Of a stretch of 64,000 nt of DNA, positions 18,593 through 28,052 are shown in pieces; position 1 is the first letter of the stretch; each line of letters begins with the position of its first letter. A program made the translations under genes and the position numbers. The notes under the pieces were generated by a model that searched no databases, was not told the origin of the DNA, and saw only the letters and a list, made by a program, of their open reading frames with translations. The stretch lies in NCBI GenBank assembly GCA_016719105.1, contig JADKAQ010000003.1, positions 186,001 to 250,000 on the forward strand. Direction: 5' to 3'. The DNA is from Gemmatimonadota bacterium (lineage in GTDB: Bacteria > Gemmatimonadota > Gemmatimonadetes > Gemmatimonadales > Gemmatimonadaceae).

Positions 18593-19641
18593 GCACGGAG
18601 GGACGCGATACCACGCCGCTGAGCTATCGCTCGGCGGGGGTCGACATCGAGGCTGCCGACGACGCCAAGACGCGCATCGGGAAGCTGGTCGAATCGACGC
18701 GGACGGCGGGGTGCATCGGCGCCTTCGGATCGTTTGGGGGGATGTTTCGCGCCCCGACGGCTGGGAGCCCGATCCTCGTGGCCAGCGCCGACGGTGTCGG
18801 CACGAAGATCAAGGTAGCCATCGAGGCGGGGCGCCACGACACGGTGGGGCACTGCCTCGTGAACCACTGCGTCAACGACATCCTCGCGCAGGGGGCCACG
18901 CCGCTCTTCTTCCTCGACTACGTCGCGTTCGGGGCGCTGGAGCCGGCCGTGGTGGAGGCGGTCGTGGCGGGGGTCGCCGCGGGGTGCCGCGAGAACCAGT
19001 GCGCCCTCATCGGCGGCGAGACGGCCGAGATGCCGGGGCTGTATACCCCGCCCGACTATGACCTGGCCGGCTTCATCGTCGGGACGGTGCAGGAAGGGGC
19101 GACGTTAGGCGCCGACCGCGTGCGCGCCGGCGACGTGCTCATCGGATTCGAGAGTTCGGGGCTGCACACCAACGGCTATTCGCTCGCGCGGCGCATCGTG
19201 ACCGATCGCCTGCGCCTGACGGCCACCGATCCGTTTCCCGGCGAGTCCGGTGCGAGCGTCGCCGACGTGCTCCTGCGGGTGCATCGCTCTTACCTGGCCG
19301 CCGTACGCCCCGTGCTGGGGCGCGTTCGTGCGCTGGCGCACATCACCGGCGGTGGGTTACCCGGCAACCTCAATCGAGCCCTGCCGCCGTCGCTCGACGC
19401 GATCGTGGACACCACGTCGTGGGACATCCCCAACGTCTTCCGGGTATTGGAAAGCGCCGGGGGCGTGGCGCGCGACGAGATGTACCGCGCCTTCAACATG
19501 GGGGTGGGACTCGTCGTCGTTGCCGACCCTGCCGACGCGTCGTCGGTCCTGCAGTCGGCGGCCGACGCCGGCGTTCGTGCCTGGCCGCTCGGGGAGGTCG
19601 CGCCGGGGACCGGTCAGGTGCAACTCGTGGCGGCGCGGTAG
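18589..19641 (+). CDS. purM: Phosphoribosylformylglycinamidine cyclo-ligase (AIR synthetase)
   Basis: A 350-residue PurM of de novo purine synthesis, converting FGAM to AIR with ATP. Motifs: LVASADGVGTKIKVA, NDILAQGATPLFFLDY, LIGGETAEMPGLY, SSGLHTNGYSLAR and HITGGGLPGNLNR. It starts at a GTG overlapping the PfkB stop. No other pur genes are nearby. Confidence 0.95.
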   Translation: MSTEGRDTTPLSYRSAGVDIEAADDAKTRIGKLVESTRTAGCIGAFGSFGGMFRAPTAGSPILVASADGVGTKIKVAIEAGRHDTVGHCLVNHCVNDILAQGATPLFFLDYVAFGALEPAVVEAVVAGVAAGCRENQCALIGGETAEMPGLYTPPDYDLAGFIVGTVQEGATLGADRVRAGDVLIGFESSGLHTNGYSLARRIVTDRLRLTATDPFPGESGASVADVLLRVHRSYLAAVRPVLGRVRALAHITGGGLPGNLNRALPPSLDAIVDTTSWDIPNVFRVLESAGGVARDEMYRAFNMGVGLVVVADPADASSVLQSAADAGVRAWPLGEVAPGTGQVQLVAAR

Positions 19642-19675
19642 GCTCGCGCCGCCGCGCCACACGCTGGAGGCGGAC

Positions 19676-20737
19676 ATGACAGCACGAGGCTCGATCGCGA
19701 GGGAGGCGCAGCGCGAGGCGCGTCGTCGATGGACGAGGATGTTGAAGGGATGCGGCGCACTCCTCGCTGCGCTCGCCCTTGCCACGCCCGACGACGTCGC
19801 CGCTCAGGGGGGCGTGGTCGATGGGCAGTGCCGCGCGGTGAGCGCGGCGGAGCGTGTCACCCAGGACGCCTGCCAGAAGGCACTCGACCTCTTCCAGTTC
19901 ATGGCGCCACAACTCGGTGCCACCCTCACCGCCGGCAACGCGGTGATCGGCGAGCATTCGACGCTCCGAGGCTTCGGCCACTTTTCCATCGGACTCAGGG
20001 CCAATGCGATGGAAGCGGCCCTTCCGCGCGTGGACCAGCGCACCCCGGCGCTGACCGGCGTCACGTCGAGCGACTACGCCGTCGAGAAACAGTGGATCGC
20101 CGCCCCGGTGGTCGACGCCGCGGTGGGGCTCTTTCGTGGATTCCCGCTCGCCGGAACCTACGCGCTCGGCCTCGATGCGCTGGTCAACGTCTCGTACATC
20201 CCGTCCGTGGACGCCTCGGATCTCGCGATCGACGTCCCCGATGGTTCGCTCAAGTTCGGCTTCGGCGGGCGGCTCGGGCTGCTGCAGGAGACGTTCGTCA
20301 CGCCGGGGATCTCCGTGACGTTTCTCGCCCGAGACCTGCCGACGCTCGACGTGGTGGGACGCGTGTCGGGCGACAATCTCGACGTGCGCAACGTGCAGGT
20401 GAAGAACACCGCCTGGCGTGTGGTGGCGGGGAAGAACCTCGCCGTCCTTGGCATCGCGGTCGGCGCGGGGCAGGACAGCTACGACACGCGTGCCGACGCG
20501 CAGGTGACGATCAATCGCGTCGTGCCGAGCGTCACGTCGAGCGTGGTGGCCGCGCGCCAGGAAGTGACGCGCACCAACGTCTTCGCCAACCTCGCGCTCA
20601 ACCTGCCGATGGTGCGCATCGTTGCGGAGGTGGGCCGGGCGAACGGCGGGACGATCGACACCTACAACACCTTCATCGGCCAGCGTGCCGACGACGCGCG
20701 CAGCTACGCGTCGTTGGGGCTTCGGGTGACGTGGTAG
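19676..20737 (+). CDS. Hypothetical exported (probably outer-membrane) protein
   Basis: 353 residues. A long basic N-terminus leads into a hydrophobic stretch (LLAALALATPDDVAAQG) that looks like a signal peptide. The mature part has alternating strands (FSIGLRAN, LALNLPMVRIVAEVG, SYASLGLRVTW) and ends in Trp, typical of a barrel. ATG 19676 has GGAGG seven bases upstream and fits the signal peptide; the frame stays open upstream inside purM without homology. Two cysteines (around 55-70) could form a disulfide. Function unknown. Confidence 0.65.
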   Translation: MTARGSIAREAQREARRRWTRMLKGCGALLAALALATPDDVAAQGGVVDGQCRAVSAAERVTQDACQKALDLFQFMAPQLGATLTAGNAVIGEHSTLRGFGHFSIGLRANAMEAALPRVDQRTPALTGVTSSDYAVEKQWIAAPVVDAAVGLFRGFPLAGTYALGLDALVNVSYIPSVDASDLAIDVPDGSLKFGFGGRLGLLQETFVTPGISVTFLARDLPTLDVVGRVSGDNLDVRNVQVKNTAWRVVAGKNLAVLGIAVGAGQDSYDTRADAQVTINRVVPSVTSSVVAARQEVTRTNVFANLALNLPMVRIVAEVGRANGGTIDTYNTFIGQRADDARSYASLGLRVTW

Positions 20738-20739
20738 CG

Positions 20740-21906
20740 ATGGCGCGACGCAAGGGCTCGGTGGGTGCGCCTCCGCTCGATGCGGGCGACGACCTCCGCT
20801 TCATGCGGCGCGCGCTGGCGCTCGCCGAACGCGGCTGGGGACAGGTCTCGCCCAATCCGCTGGTCGGGGCCGTGGTCGTCAGGGACGGCACGGTGGTCGG
20901 CGAGGGGTACCACGCCGCCTTCGGGCGCGAGCATGCCGAAGGAATGGCGTTAGGCAGGGCAGGAGCGCAGGCGCGCGGCAGTACCGTCTACGTCACGCTG
21001 GAGCCGTGCAACCACCACGGGAAGACGCCGCCGTGCACCGAGGCACTCATCACCGCCGGTGTGGCGCGCGTGGTCATCGCGGTGCGGGACCCGCATCCGG
21101 TTGCGGCTGGCGGAGCCGATCGCCTGCGCGCCGCAGGGATCGCCGTCGACGTCGGCCTCGGCGAGCGGGCGGCGCGTGACCTCAACGCCCACTTTCTCCA
21201 CGCCGTCACCTCCGAACGCCCGTGGGTCACGCTCAAGCTGGCGGTCTCCATCGATGGGGCCGTTGCCGACCACACGCGCAAGACCGGTTGGCTCACCGGT
21301 CTCGAGGCGCGCGCCGAGGTCCATCGCTGGCGCGCCCAGCACGACGCCATTGGGGTGGGGATGGGGACCGTCCTTGCTGACGACCCGGCGCTCACCGTGC
21401 GCGACGCCAAGGCACCGCGCGTCGCGCCGATGCGCGTCGTCTTCTCGCGATCGGGGCGGCTCCCCGTCACCAGCATCCTCGCGCGCACGGCACGCGACGT
21501 TCCGGTGCTCGTGATGGCCGACGACCCCGATCCGGCCTACGAGTCGACGCTCAACGAGATGGGGGTCGAGCTCATCCCAGCCGCCTCACTCGGCGAAGCG
21601 CTTCGCGCACTGCGGGCGCGCGGCGTGCAGTCGATCCTCGTTGAAGGGGGGGCGCGTCTGGCCGGTGCGCTCATGTTCGACCGACTGGTCGACCGGCTCG
21701 TCGTCTTCACGGCACCCGTGGTCCTCGGGGCCGGAGCGCTCAACGCCTTCCATCTGGCCCCGGCGCAGCGCGCCGAGCAGGCGGATCGCCTGCGCATCGT
21801 CGATCGCCAACCCTTCGGCGACGACCTCATGACCGTCTACGCGCTCGACGACGCACGCGATCGCGACACCGCGCGCGAACGTGATACCGCGGGAGAACGC
21901 CCCTGA
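20740..21906 (+). CDS. ribD: Riboflavin biosynthesis deaminase/reductase RibD
   Basis: A 388-residue bifunctional enzyme of the flavin pathway. The N-terminal zinc deaminase carries HAEGMAL and TLEPCNHHGKTPPC; the C-terminal NADPH reductase (from about 165) carries WVTLKLAVSIDGAVAD, TGLEARAEVHRWRAQHDAI and ILVEGGARLAGAL. It acts on the pyrimidine product of GTP cyclohydrolase II. The ATG at 20740 lies 3 bases after the previous stop; a GTG three codons earlier is possible. The C-terminus carries extra Arg/Asp-rich residues. First gene of ribD-ribE-ribBA-ribH. Confidence 0.95.
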   Translation: MARRKGSVGAPPLDAGDDLRFMRRALALAERGWGQVSPNPLVGAVVVRDGTVVGEGYHAAFGREHAEGMALGRAGAQARGSTVYVTLEPCNHHGKTPPCTEALITAGVARVVIAVRDPHPVAAGGADRLRAAGIAVDVGLGERAARDLNAHFLHAVTSERPWVTLKLAVSIDGAVADHTRKTGWLTGLEARAEVHRWRAQHDAIGVGMGTVLADDPALTVRDAKAPRVAPMRVVFSRSGRLPVTSILARTARDVPVLVMADDPDPAYESTLNEMGVELIPAASLGEALRALRARGVQSILVEGGARLAGALMFDRLVDRLVVFTAPVVLGAGALNAFHLAPAQRAEQADRLRIVDRQPFGDDLMTVYALDDARDRDTARERDTAGERP

Positions 21907-22514
21907 TGTTCACCGGACTCGTTGACGACGTCGGTACGATAACGGCTGTGGAGGAGAGCGCGGCCGGGCGGGAATTCCGCATCGCTTGCCGCTACGACGA
22001 TCTCGCACCGGGCGAGAGCATCGCCTGCGCGGGGGCCTGCCTCACCGTTCGCGAGTTCGGGCCCGGCTGGTTCACCGTCGCTGCGGTGGTGACGACGCTG
22101 GACCGCACGACGGTCGCCTCCTGGGGGATCGGGCGCCGCCTCAACCTGGAGCGGTCGCTGCGGGCCGGCGATCGCCTCGGGGGGCACATCGTCCAGGGAC
22201 ACGTGGACGGTGTCGGCGAAGTCGTCGCCACCTCCCGTCGCGACGATGCGTGGCTCATCGACATCGCCGTTCCGTCCGCCATCGCCGAGCTGCTCGTCCC
22301 CCAGGGCTCCATCTGCGTCGACGGGGTGAGCCTGACCGTGAACGCGATTCCGCGCCCGGGCGTTCTGCAGGTGTCGATCATCGAGTACACCCTGCGACAC
22401 ACCTCCCTCGGCGACCTGTCCGTGGGAGACCGGGTGCATCTCGAGGGCGACGTGGTGGGGAAGTACGTGCGTTCGTTGATGGGACCGTACCTCCCCCCTC
22501 GCGCCACGTCCTAG
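21906..22514 (+). CDS. ribE: Riboflavin synthase alpha chain
   Basis: A 202-residue lumazine-dismutating riboflavin synthase with two tandem lumazine-binding barrels: MFTGLVDDVGTI ... ACAGACLTVREF and GHIVQGHVDGVGEV ... CVDGVSLTVNAI. The start is in a TGATG overlap with ribD. A 99-base gap separates it from ribBA, with no FMN riboswitch pattern in it. Confidence 0.95.
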   Translation: MFTGLVDDVGTITAVEESAAGREFRIACRYDDLAPGESIACAGACLTVREFGPGWFTVAAVVTTLDRTTVASWGIGRRLNLERSLRAGDRLGGHIVQGHVDGVGEVVATSRRDDAWLIDIAVPSAIAELLVPQGSICVDGVSLTVNAIPRPGVLQVSIIEYTLRHTSLGDLSVGDRVHLEGDVVGKYVRSLMGPYLPPRATS

Positions 22515-22613
22515 CGCCCGCGCCCCTCGCCGCGTGCCCCGAACAGGGACCGGCGCGTCCAGCAGGGAGACGGATCGTTTTGTCCAAGCCCCCCAACGGG
22601 TTACGTTTCTCCC

Positions 22614-23822
22614 ATGGCATTCGGCACCGTACAGCAGGCGATCGAGGATCTCCGTAACGGCAAGTTCGTGGTCGTCGCGGATGACGAGGATCGTGAAAAC
22701 GAGGGGGACCTCATCTGCGCGGCGGAGATGGTCACGCCCGAGATGGTCAACTTCATGCTCAAGGCGAAGGGGATGATCTGCGTGGCGCTCCCGAGCGAAC
22801 GCGTCGCCCACCTTGGCCTCTCGATGCAGGCCCGCGAGAACACCGAGTCGATGAAGACCGCGTTCACGGTCTCGATCGACGGGGCGCCGAAGTACGGCGT
22901 CTCAACGGGGATCTCCGCTTCCGACCGGGCCATCACGCTTCGCCTGGCCGCCGACCCGACCAAGGGGGCCGAGGACGTGCGCACCCCCGGTCACGTGCAC
23001 CCGCTCAAGGCGCGCCACGGCGGCGTGCTGCAGCGCGTGGGGCACACCGAGGCGGCGGTGGACCTGTGCCGGCTGGCCGGGATGCAGCCGGCGGGGGTGA
23101 TCTGCGAGATCCTCAACGAAGACGGGCGCACGATGAAGCGCGATGAGCTGGACGCCTTTGCGGCGTCGCACGGGCTCACCTTCATCACCGTCTCGGACCT
23201 CGTCGCGCACCGCCTGACCAACGAACGCCTGGTGCATCGCGCCGCTGAGGCGCGCCTCCCCAACGACCTGGGGGGCGACGGCTGGCGCATCGTCGGCTAC
23301 CGCAACGACGTCGACGATCGCGAACACGTGGCGCTGGTGTACGGCGACCTTGGCGACGGCACGAACGTCCTGGTCCGCATGCACTCCAAGTGCCTCACGG
23401 GCGACGTCTTCCACTCGCGACGCTGCGATTGCGGCTGGCAGCTGCACAAGGCGATGGAGATGATCGCCGAGGAGGGGAAGGGGGTCATCGTCTACCTCGA
23501 CCAGGAGGGGCGCGGGATCGGGCTCCTCAACAAGCTGCGGGCCTACGAGCTGCAGGATCAGGGACACGACACCGTCGAAGCCAACGAGAAGCTCGGCTTC
23601 AAGTCCGACCTGCGGAACTACGGCGTGGGCGCACAGATCCTCCTGGACCTGGGGATTACGTCGATCCGCATGATGACGAACAACCCCATGAAGCTGGTGG
23701 GGCTCAAGGGCTACGGCCTGGAGATCGTCGATCGGGTGCGCATCGCCGCGCCGAGCAACGAGGAGAACGCCTCGTATCTCGAGACGAAGCGCACCAAGAT
23801 GGGCCACCTGCTCAACACCTGA
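22614..23822 (+). CDS. ribBA: Bifunctional DHBP synthase / GTP cyclohydrolase II
   Basis: 402 residues. The N-terminal RibB domain (1-200) has VVADDEDRENEGDL, CVALPSERVAHLGL, RTPGHVHPLKARHGG and HTEAAVDLCRLAG. The C-terminal RibA domain has the zinc cysteines in CLTGDVFHSRRCDCG, plus DQEGRGIGLLNKLRAYELQ and MTNNPMKLVGL. It supplies both riboflavin precursors. Weak promoter-like elements (TTGTCC, 16 bases, TACGTT) end 7 bases before the ATG, too close to be convincing. Confidence 0.95.
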   Translation: MAFGTVQQAIEDLRNGKFVVVADDEDRENEGDLICAAEMVTPEMVNFMLKAKGMICVALPSERVAHLGLSMQARENTESMKTAFTVSIDGAPKYGVSTGISASDRAITLRLAADPTKGAEDVRTPGHVHPLKARHGGVLQRVGHTEAAVDLCRLAGMQPAGVICEILNEDGRTMKRDELDAFAASHGLTFITVSDLVAHRLTNERLVHRAAEARLPNDLGGDGWRIVGYRNDVDDREHVALVYGDLGDGTNVLVRMHSKCLTGDVFHSRRCDCGWQLHKAMEMIAEEGKGVIVYLDQEGRGIGLLNKLRAYELQDQGHDTVEANEKLGFKSDLRNYGVGAQILLDLGITSIRMMTNNPMKLVGLKGYGLEIVDRVRIAAPSNEENASYLETKRTKMGHLLNT

Positions 23823-23830
23823 CACATCGG

Positions 23831-24310
23831 ATGCCCGAATACACCGGCTCGGCCACGGGGACCGGGCGGCGCGTCGCCGTCATCGTCTCCCGCTTCAACG
23901 AAACCATCACGCAGAAGCTGGTGGAGGGAGCGCTGGACGCACTCACCCGTCATGGCGTTGCCTTCGACGACATCGACGTCCTCTGGGTCCCCGGGGCGTG
24001 GGAGATTCCCTTCGCCGCCCGGCGGGCGCTGGGGAGCGATCGCTACGATACGTGTGTCGCGTTAGGCGCGGTGATTCGCGGCGACACTCCGCACTTCGAC
24101 TACGTCGCCGGGGAGTGCGCGCGCGGGTTGATGCAGGCGAGCGCCGACCTCGACTTCCCCATCGCCATGGGCGTGCTCACGTGCGACACGATGGAGCAGG
24201 CAGAGGCCCGGGCCGGCGGGGCACACGGGAACAAGGGATGGGACGCGGCGCTCGCCGCGCTCGAGATGGCAGACCTTTTCGGCCGACTCGATGCCGCTGA
24301 CGAAGGCTGA
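23831..24310 (+). CDS. ribH: 6,7-dimethyl-8-ribityllumazine synthase
   Basis: 159-residue lumazine synthase subunit. Motifs: VSRFNETIT, VPGAWEIPFA, CVALGAVIRGDTPHFDYVAG (catalytic His) and GVLTCDTMEQA...NKGWDAALAALEM. The ATG at 23831 lies 8 bases after ribBA. It completes the riboflavin cluster. nusB starts 20 bases before its end, the common ribH-nusB arrangement. Confidence 0.96.
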   Translation: MPEYTGSATGTGRRVAVIVSRFNETITQKLVEGALDALTRHGVAFDDIDVLWVPGAWEIPFAARRALGSDRYDTCVALGAVIRGDTPHFDYVAGECARGLMQASADLDFPIAMGVLTCDTMEQAEARAGGAHGNKGWDAALAALEMADLFGRLDAADEG

Positions 24311-24740
24311 CCAGCGGCTGCGCCGACGCGCGCGCGCCCGGACGTTGCAGGCGCTCTACGCCTGGGACGTGGCGCATGAGGGTACGATCGTCGGCGTCAC
24401 GCAGCGCGTCTGGGACGACATGGCGTTAGGTGCGGAGGAGCGCGCCTTCGCCACACCGCTCGTCCGGATGCTCGAGGCGCATGGGGCGTCCATCGACACG
24501 ACGCTCGCCGACCTCACGACCAACTGGCGCCTCGAGCGCCTGGGGGCCATCGAGCGGGCGGCGTTGCGCCTGGGGGCGGCGGAGTTGATGTACAACGGGA
24601 GCGAGGAGCGTGAGCCGACGCCCCCCCGCGTGACCATCCAGGAGACGGTCCTCCTCACCGAGCGATTCGGGAGCGAGGAGAGCGCCCGCTTCGTCAACGG
24701 CGTCCTCGACGCGCTGGCGCGGCAGCTCGGGAGGATCTAG
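24291..24740 (+). CDS. nusB: Transcription antitermination factor NusB
   Basis: 149-residue all-helical RNA-binding protein of rRNA antitermination: RRRARARTLQALYAWD at the N-terminus, LERLGAIERAALRLGAAEL in the middle and TERFGSEESARFVNGVLDAL at the C-terminus. It overlaps ribH by 20 bases in another frame, a classic arrangement. Confidence 0.93.
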   Translation: MPLTKADQRLRRRARARTLQALYAWDVAHEGTIVGVTQRVWDDMALGAEERAFATPLVRMLEAHGASIDTTLADLTTNWRLERLGAIERAALRLGAAELMYNGSEEREPTPPRVTIQETVLLTERFGSEESARFVNGVLDALARQLGRI

Positions 24741-25850
24741 TTGCGGCTCCTGGTCGTGAACTGGCAGGACCGGGAGAATCCGCAGGCCGGGGGGGCCGAG
24801 ATCCACCTGCACGAGATCTTTGGTCGCCTGGCGGCGCGCGGCCACGACGTCACGCTGCTGTGCGGCGGATGGCCAGGGTGCCCGAGCGAAGCGACGCTCG
24901 ACGGGATGCACGTCGTCCGTGTCGGGACGCGCTACACCTTCCCCTTCCTGGCGCGACGAGCCTGGCGCCGCCGTTTTGCGGGCGCGGGCTTCGACCTCAT
25001 CGTCGAGGACATCAACAAGGTCCCGCTGCATACGCCGCGCTGGGGCGCGACGCCGGTCGTCGCCGTCGTTCCGCATCTCTTCGGAGGAACGGCGTTCCAG
25101 GAGGTACCGGCTCCGCTGGCGGCGATGGTCTGGCTCGCCGAGCGCCCGATCCCGCACGTGTATCGCGGCGTCCCCTTCGAGGTCATCAGCGAGAGCACCG
25201 CCGACGACCTCGAGCAGCGCGGGGTGGCGCGGCGCGACATCGAGGTCATCTACTGCGGGATCGATTCCGTGTCGTACACACCGGCGGCCGGTACCCGCTC
25301 ACCGACCCCGCTCTTCGCGTATCTGGGGCGACTCAAGCGCTATAAGCGAGTCGACCTCATCATTCAGGCATTCGCCCGACTCGGGGATCCCAGGGCGCGA
25401 CTGGAGATTGCGGGAGCCGGCGACTATCGCCCCGCGCTCGAGCGACTGGCCCAATCGCTTGACCTTGGCGATCGCGTACGGTTTCTTGGGCGCATCAGCG
25501 AGACCGAGAAGGTGTCGCTCATGCGCCGGGCGTGGGCGCTCGCCTTCACGTCCCCGAAGGAGGGGTGGGGTATCACGAACCTCGAAGCGGCAGCGTGCGG
25601 GACGCCGGTGGTGGCGTCGAACTCGCCCGGAATCCGGGAGTCGGTTCGGGACGGCGAGACCGGCTATCTCGTCCCGCATGGCGATGTGGCGGCGCTGGCC
25701 GCGGCGATGGCGCGACTGGCGGCTGCCCCGTCACTGGTCGATACCCTTGGGTATGCGGCGCGTCAGTTTGCCGAACAATTCACGTGGGAGCGCTCGGCGA
25801 TCGAGACCGAGACGCACCTGATGCGTGTACTGCAGAAGACCGGAGGATAG
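24741..25850 (+). CDS. Family 4 glycosyltransferase
   Basis: 369-residue GT-B transferase. An N-terminal donor-independent half (VVNWQDRENPQAGGAEIHLHE) is followed by a C-terminal nucleotide-sugar half with FAYLGRLKRYKRVDLII and the EX7E motif in EGWGITNLEAAACGTPVV. It starts at TTG 24741 directly after the nusB stop; no better start is present before the conserved strand. The acceptor is unknown; envelope polysaccharide or glycolipid is likely by family. Confidence 0.88.
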   Translation: MRLLVVNWQDRENPQAGGAEIHLHEIFGRLAARGHDVTLLCGGWPGCPSEATLDGMHVVRVGTRYTFPFLARRAWRRRFAGAGFDLIVEDINKVPLHTPRWGATPVVAVVPHLFGGTAFQEVPAPLAAMVWLAERPIPHVYRGVPFEVISESTADDLEQRGVARRDIEVIYCGIDSVSYTPAAGTRSPTPLFAYLGRLKRYKRVDLIIQAFARLGDPRARLEIAGAGDYRPALERLAQSLDLGDRVRFLGRISETEKVSLMRRAWALAFTSPKEGWGITNLEAAACGTPVVASNSPGIRESVRDGETGYLVPHGDVAALAAAMARLAAAPSLVDTLGYAARQFAEQFTWERSAIETETHLMRVLQKTGG

Positions 25851-25855
25851 ACGTC

Positions 25856-26167
25856 GTGGAAGTCGTATATCATGCGCATAATGCGGTCATCTCCGATCGC
25901 ATGAAGGAGCGGGCCTCGCGCGGCCTCGCCAAGTTGTCACAGCGCCTCGACCGCGCGGTCGATGCGACGGTGCGCTTTCACCAGGATGGACCGACGCGCC
26001 GGGTGGAGATCCGGATCAATACGGCGGGGCAGCGGGACCTCGTCTCCGAGGGGATGGCCCGCTATTACGGCCCGGCGCTCAAGATCGCGCTGGCTCACCT
26101 GGAGTCGCAGGTGGGGCACGCGCGGCGCGGCCCGAAGGTGAAGTGGCAGCGTCACGTGAACGCGTGA
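25856..26167 (+). CDS. hpf: Ribosome hibernation-promoting factor (short form)
   Basis: 103 residues with the HPF/RaiA beta-alpha fold: VEVVYHAHNAVISDRMKERA, LSQRLDRAVDATVRF and GPALKIALAHLESQVG. It lacks the C-terminal dimerisation domain of long HPF. GTG 25856 has GGAGG at 25842-25846. It overlaps hprK by 4 bases; an hpf gene next to PTS genes is common in Gram-negative bacteria. Confidence 0.85.
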   Translation: MEVVYHAHNAVISDRMKERASRGLAKLSQRLDRAVDATVRFHQDGPTRRVEIRINTAGQRDLVSEGMARYYGPALKIALAHLESQVGHARRGPKVKWQRHVNA

Positions 26168-27138
26168 CCAAGTCCGTCAGCGTTGGTCGCCTGTTCGAGC
26201 GGCTGAAGGACCCGTTGGAGCTGGAACAGCTCGGCGGGTCTTTCGGTCACGAGCGCGAGGTCTCCAACTCCGACTTGTCGAGTCCGGGGCTGTCGATTGC
26301 CGGCTTCGTTGCGCGCTTCATGCACGCGCGCCCGCAGGTCTTTGGCGAGACCGAGATGACGTACCTGTCGTCGCTCTCCGTCGAGGACCGGTCCCGCCAG
26401 TTGCAACTCTTCTTCTCGTTTCCCATCCCCTGCGTCTTCGTGACCAAGGGGTTGGAGCTGGCGGAGCCGATGCTGGCGGTGGCGGTCGCCGCCGGCGTGC
26501 CGATCTTCCGGTCGCCGCTCAAGACCAACGAGTTCTACCGGCGCGTGAAGCCGCTGGTGGAGGACATGTTCGCCCCCACGGCGACGCTGCATGGCTCGCT
26601 CGCCGACGTGTACGGGGTGGGGGTGCTGTTCACCGGCGCCAGTGGGATCGGGAAGTCGGAATGCGTGCTCGACCTCGTGGAGCGTGGCCACCGCCTGGTG
26701 GCCGATGACGTGGTCATCGCGCGGCGGCGCGGGAACGACATCCTGATCGGGAGCGGGCACCACCTGCAACGGCACTACATGGAAATTCGCGGCGTCGGGC
26801 TCATCGACGTCCCGGCGATCTTCGGCATTCGCTCGGTGCGCCAGCAGAAGCGCATCGAGGTGGTCGTGCAGCTGATGGAATGGACGGAGGATGCGGTCGT
26901 GGAGCGCACGGGACTCGAGGGCGAACTCACGTCCATCCTCGGAGTCGAGCTGCCGCTCATCACGGTCTACCTCAACCCCGGGAAGAACATCACGGTGATC
27001 GCCGAGGTGATCGCCATGAACCACCTGTTGCGCTATGCCGGGATCAACCCCGCCGAGTCGTTCAACCAACGCTTGATGGGGCACATGCAGCAGAAGGCCG
27101 CCGACGTGCGGCGCTACCTGATCCAGGACGATGAGTAG
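26164..27138 (+). CDS. hprK: HPr kinase/phosphorylase
   Basis: 324 residues. An N-terminal regulatory domain (1-130) is followed by the kinase domain with P-loop FTGASGIGKSE (about 156), LVADDVV, and the HPrK signature HHLQRHYMEIRGVGLIDV. It phosphorylates HPr on Ser46. GTG 26164 overlaps the hpf stop by 4 bases. Its target ptsH lies five genes downstream in the same run, and HPr there keeps Ser46. Confidence 0.95.
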   Translation: MTKSVSVGRLFERLKDPLELEQLGGSFGHEREVSNSDLSSPGLSIAGFVARFMHARPQVFGETEMTYLSSLSVEDRSRQLQLFFSFPIPCVFVTKGLELAEPMLAVAVAAGVPIFRSPLKTNEFYRRVKPLVEDMFAPTATLHGSLADVYGVGVLFTGASGIGKSECVLDLVERGHRLVADDVVIARRRGNDILIGSGHHLQRHYMEIRGVGLIDVPAIFGIRSVRQQKRIEVVVQLMEWTEDAVVERTGLEGELTSILGVELPLITVYLNPGKNITVIAEVIAMNHLLRYAGINPAESFNQRLMGHMQQKAADVRRYLIQDDE

Positions 27139-27571
27139 CGCCGGGAGCCGGCGGGCGATCGTCGCCGGGCACGGCGACTTCGCGGCGGGGATCGTGTCGG
27201 CGGTGGTGCAGATCACCGGGCGCGACGACGTGTTCATCCCCATCACCAATCGCGGGTTGAGCGCGCAGGACGTGGAGCGCGTGATCCGTGAGCAGGTGGG
27301 GGCGCCGGCGGAGGGGGAGGGCGGGTCGGCCGTCTCGGTGGTCTTCACCGACCTGCCCGCCGGGAGCTGCACGATGGCGGCCCGTCGGCTGCAACGCGAC
27401 CGGCCGGGCCTCGCGGTGGTCACGGGCGTGAACCTCGCGGCGCTGCTCGAGTTCGTCTTCACCGAATCGGACGATCCGGCGGCGGCGGCGGGCGAGGCGG
27501 TGGAGAAAGGGCGCAAGGCGCTCGCGGTCGCGGGGAGCGGGGCGATCGGCGGAGGGGCGCGTGGGGCTTGA
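27131..27571 (+). CDS. PTS mannose-family EIIA component
   Basis: 146 residues; the phospho-accepting His lies in IVAGHGDFAAGIVSAV near the N-terminus, followed by VVFTDLPAGSCTMAARR, the EIIA(Man) fold. It begins inside the hprK end (8-base overlap). A Gly/Ala-rich C-terminus overlaps the EIIB gene by 11 bases. It receives phosphate from HPr and passes it to EIIB. Confidence 0.88.
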   Translation: MSSAGSRRAIVAGHGDFAAGIVSAVVQITGRDDVFIPITNRGLSAQDVERVIREQVGAPAEGEGGSAVSVVFTDLPAGSCTMAARRLQRDRPGLAVVTGVNLAALLEFVFTESDDPAAAAGEAVEKGRKALAVAGSGAIGGGARGA

Positions 27572-28052
27572 TCTCTATCGCATCGATGACCGCCTGATCC
27601 ATGGCCAGGTCGTGGTCGGGTGGGGACAGCCGCTCGACCTGCGCTTCATCGTGCTGGTGGACGAGGAGGTGGCGACCAGCGATTGGGAGCAGGAGCTCTA
27701 TCGCATGGGCGTCCCGCCCGAGATGGACGTCCACTTCGAGTCGTTGGAGACCGCGGCATTGCACCTGGCGAAGTACCAGGCCGATCCGCGCCCCGGGCTC
27801 CTGCTCACGGGCGATATCGCGACGATGGCGCAGCTGGTGCAAGCCACGCATGCCATCCCGTCGGTGAACCTGGGCGGCATCCACCACAAGCCGGGGCGCG
27901 TGCAGCGCCTGCGCTACGTCTTCCTGTCGCCGGCCGAGGAGGGCGCGCTGCGCGAGCTCGCCAAGGGGGGCGTCGTGGTCACGGCGCAGGACGTCCCGGC
28001 CGCGCGTCCGCTCCCGCTGGACGAAGTCCTCTCGGGCGAGGGGAACCGATGA
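27561..28052 (+). CDS. PTS mannose/sorbose-family EIIB component
   Basis: 163 residues starting MGLDLYRIDDRLIHGQV; H14 is the phosphorylated histidine of this class. NLGGIHHKPGR and LSPAEEGAL motifs follow. GTG start within the EIIA end; the stop overlaps EIIC by 4 bases. The sugar substrate cannot be read from sequence. Confidence 0.92.
   Translation: MGLDLYRIDDRLIHGQVVVGWGQPLDLRFIVLVDEEVATSDWEQELYRMGVPPEMDVHFESLETAALHLAKYQADPRPGLLLTGDIATMAQLVQATHAIPSVNLGGIHHKPGRVQRLRYVFLSPAEEGALRELAKGGVVVTAQDVPAARPLPLDEVLSGEGNR

Noticed and set aside
22515..22613. FMN riboswitch before ribBA
   Set aside because: None of the conserved RFN blocks are present in the 99-base gap.
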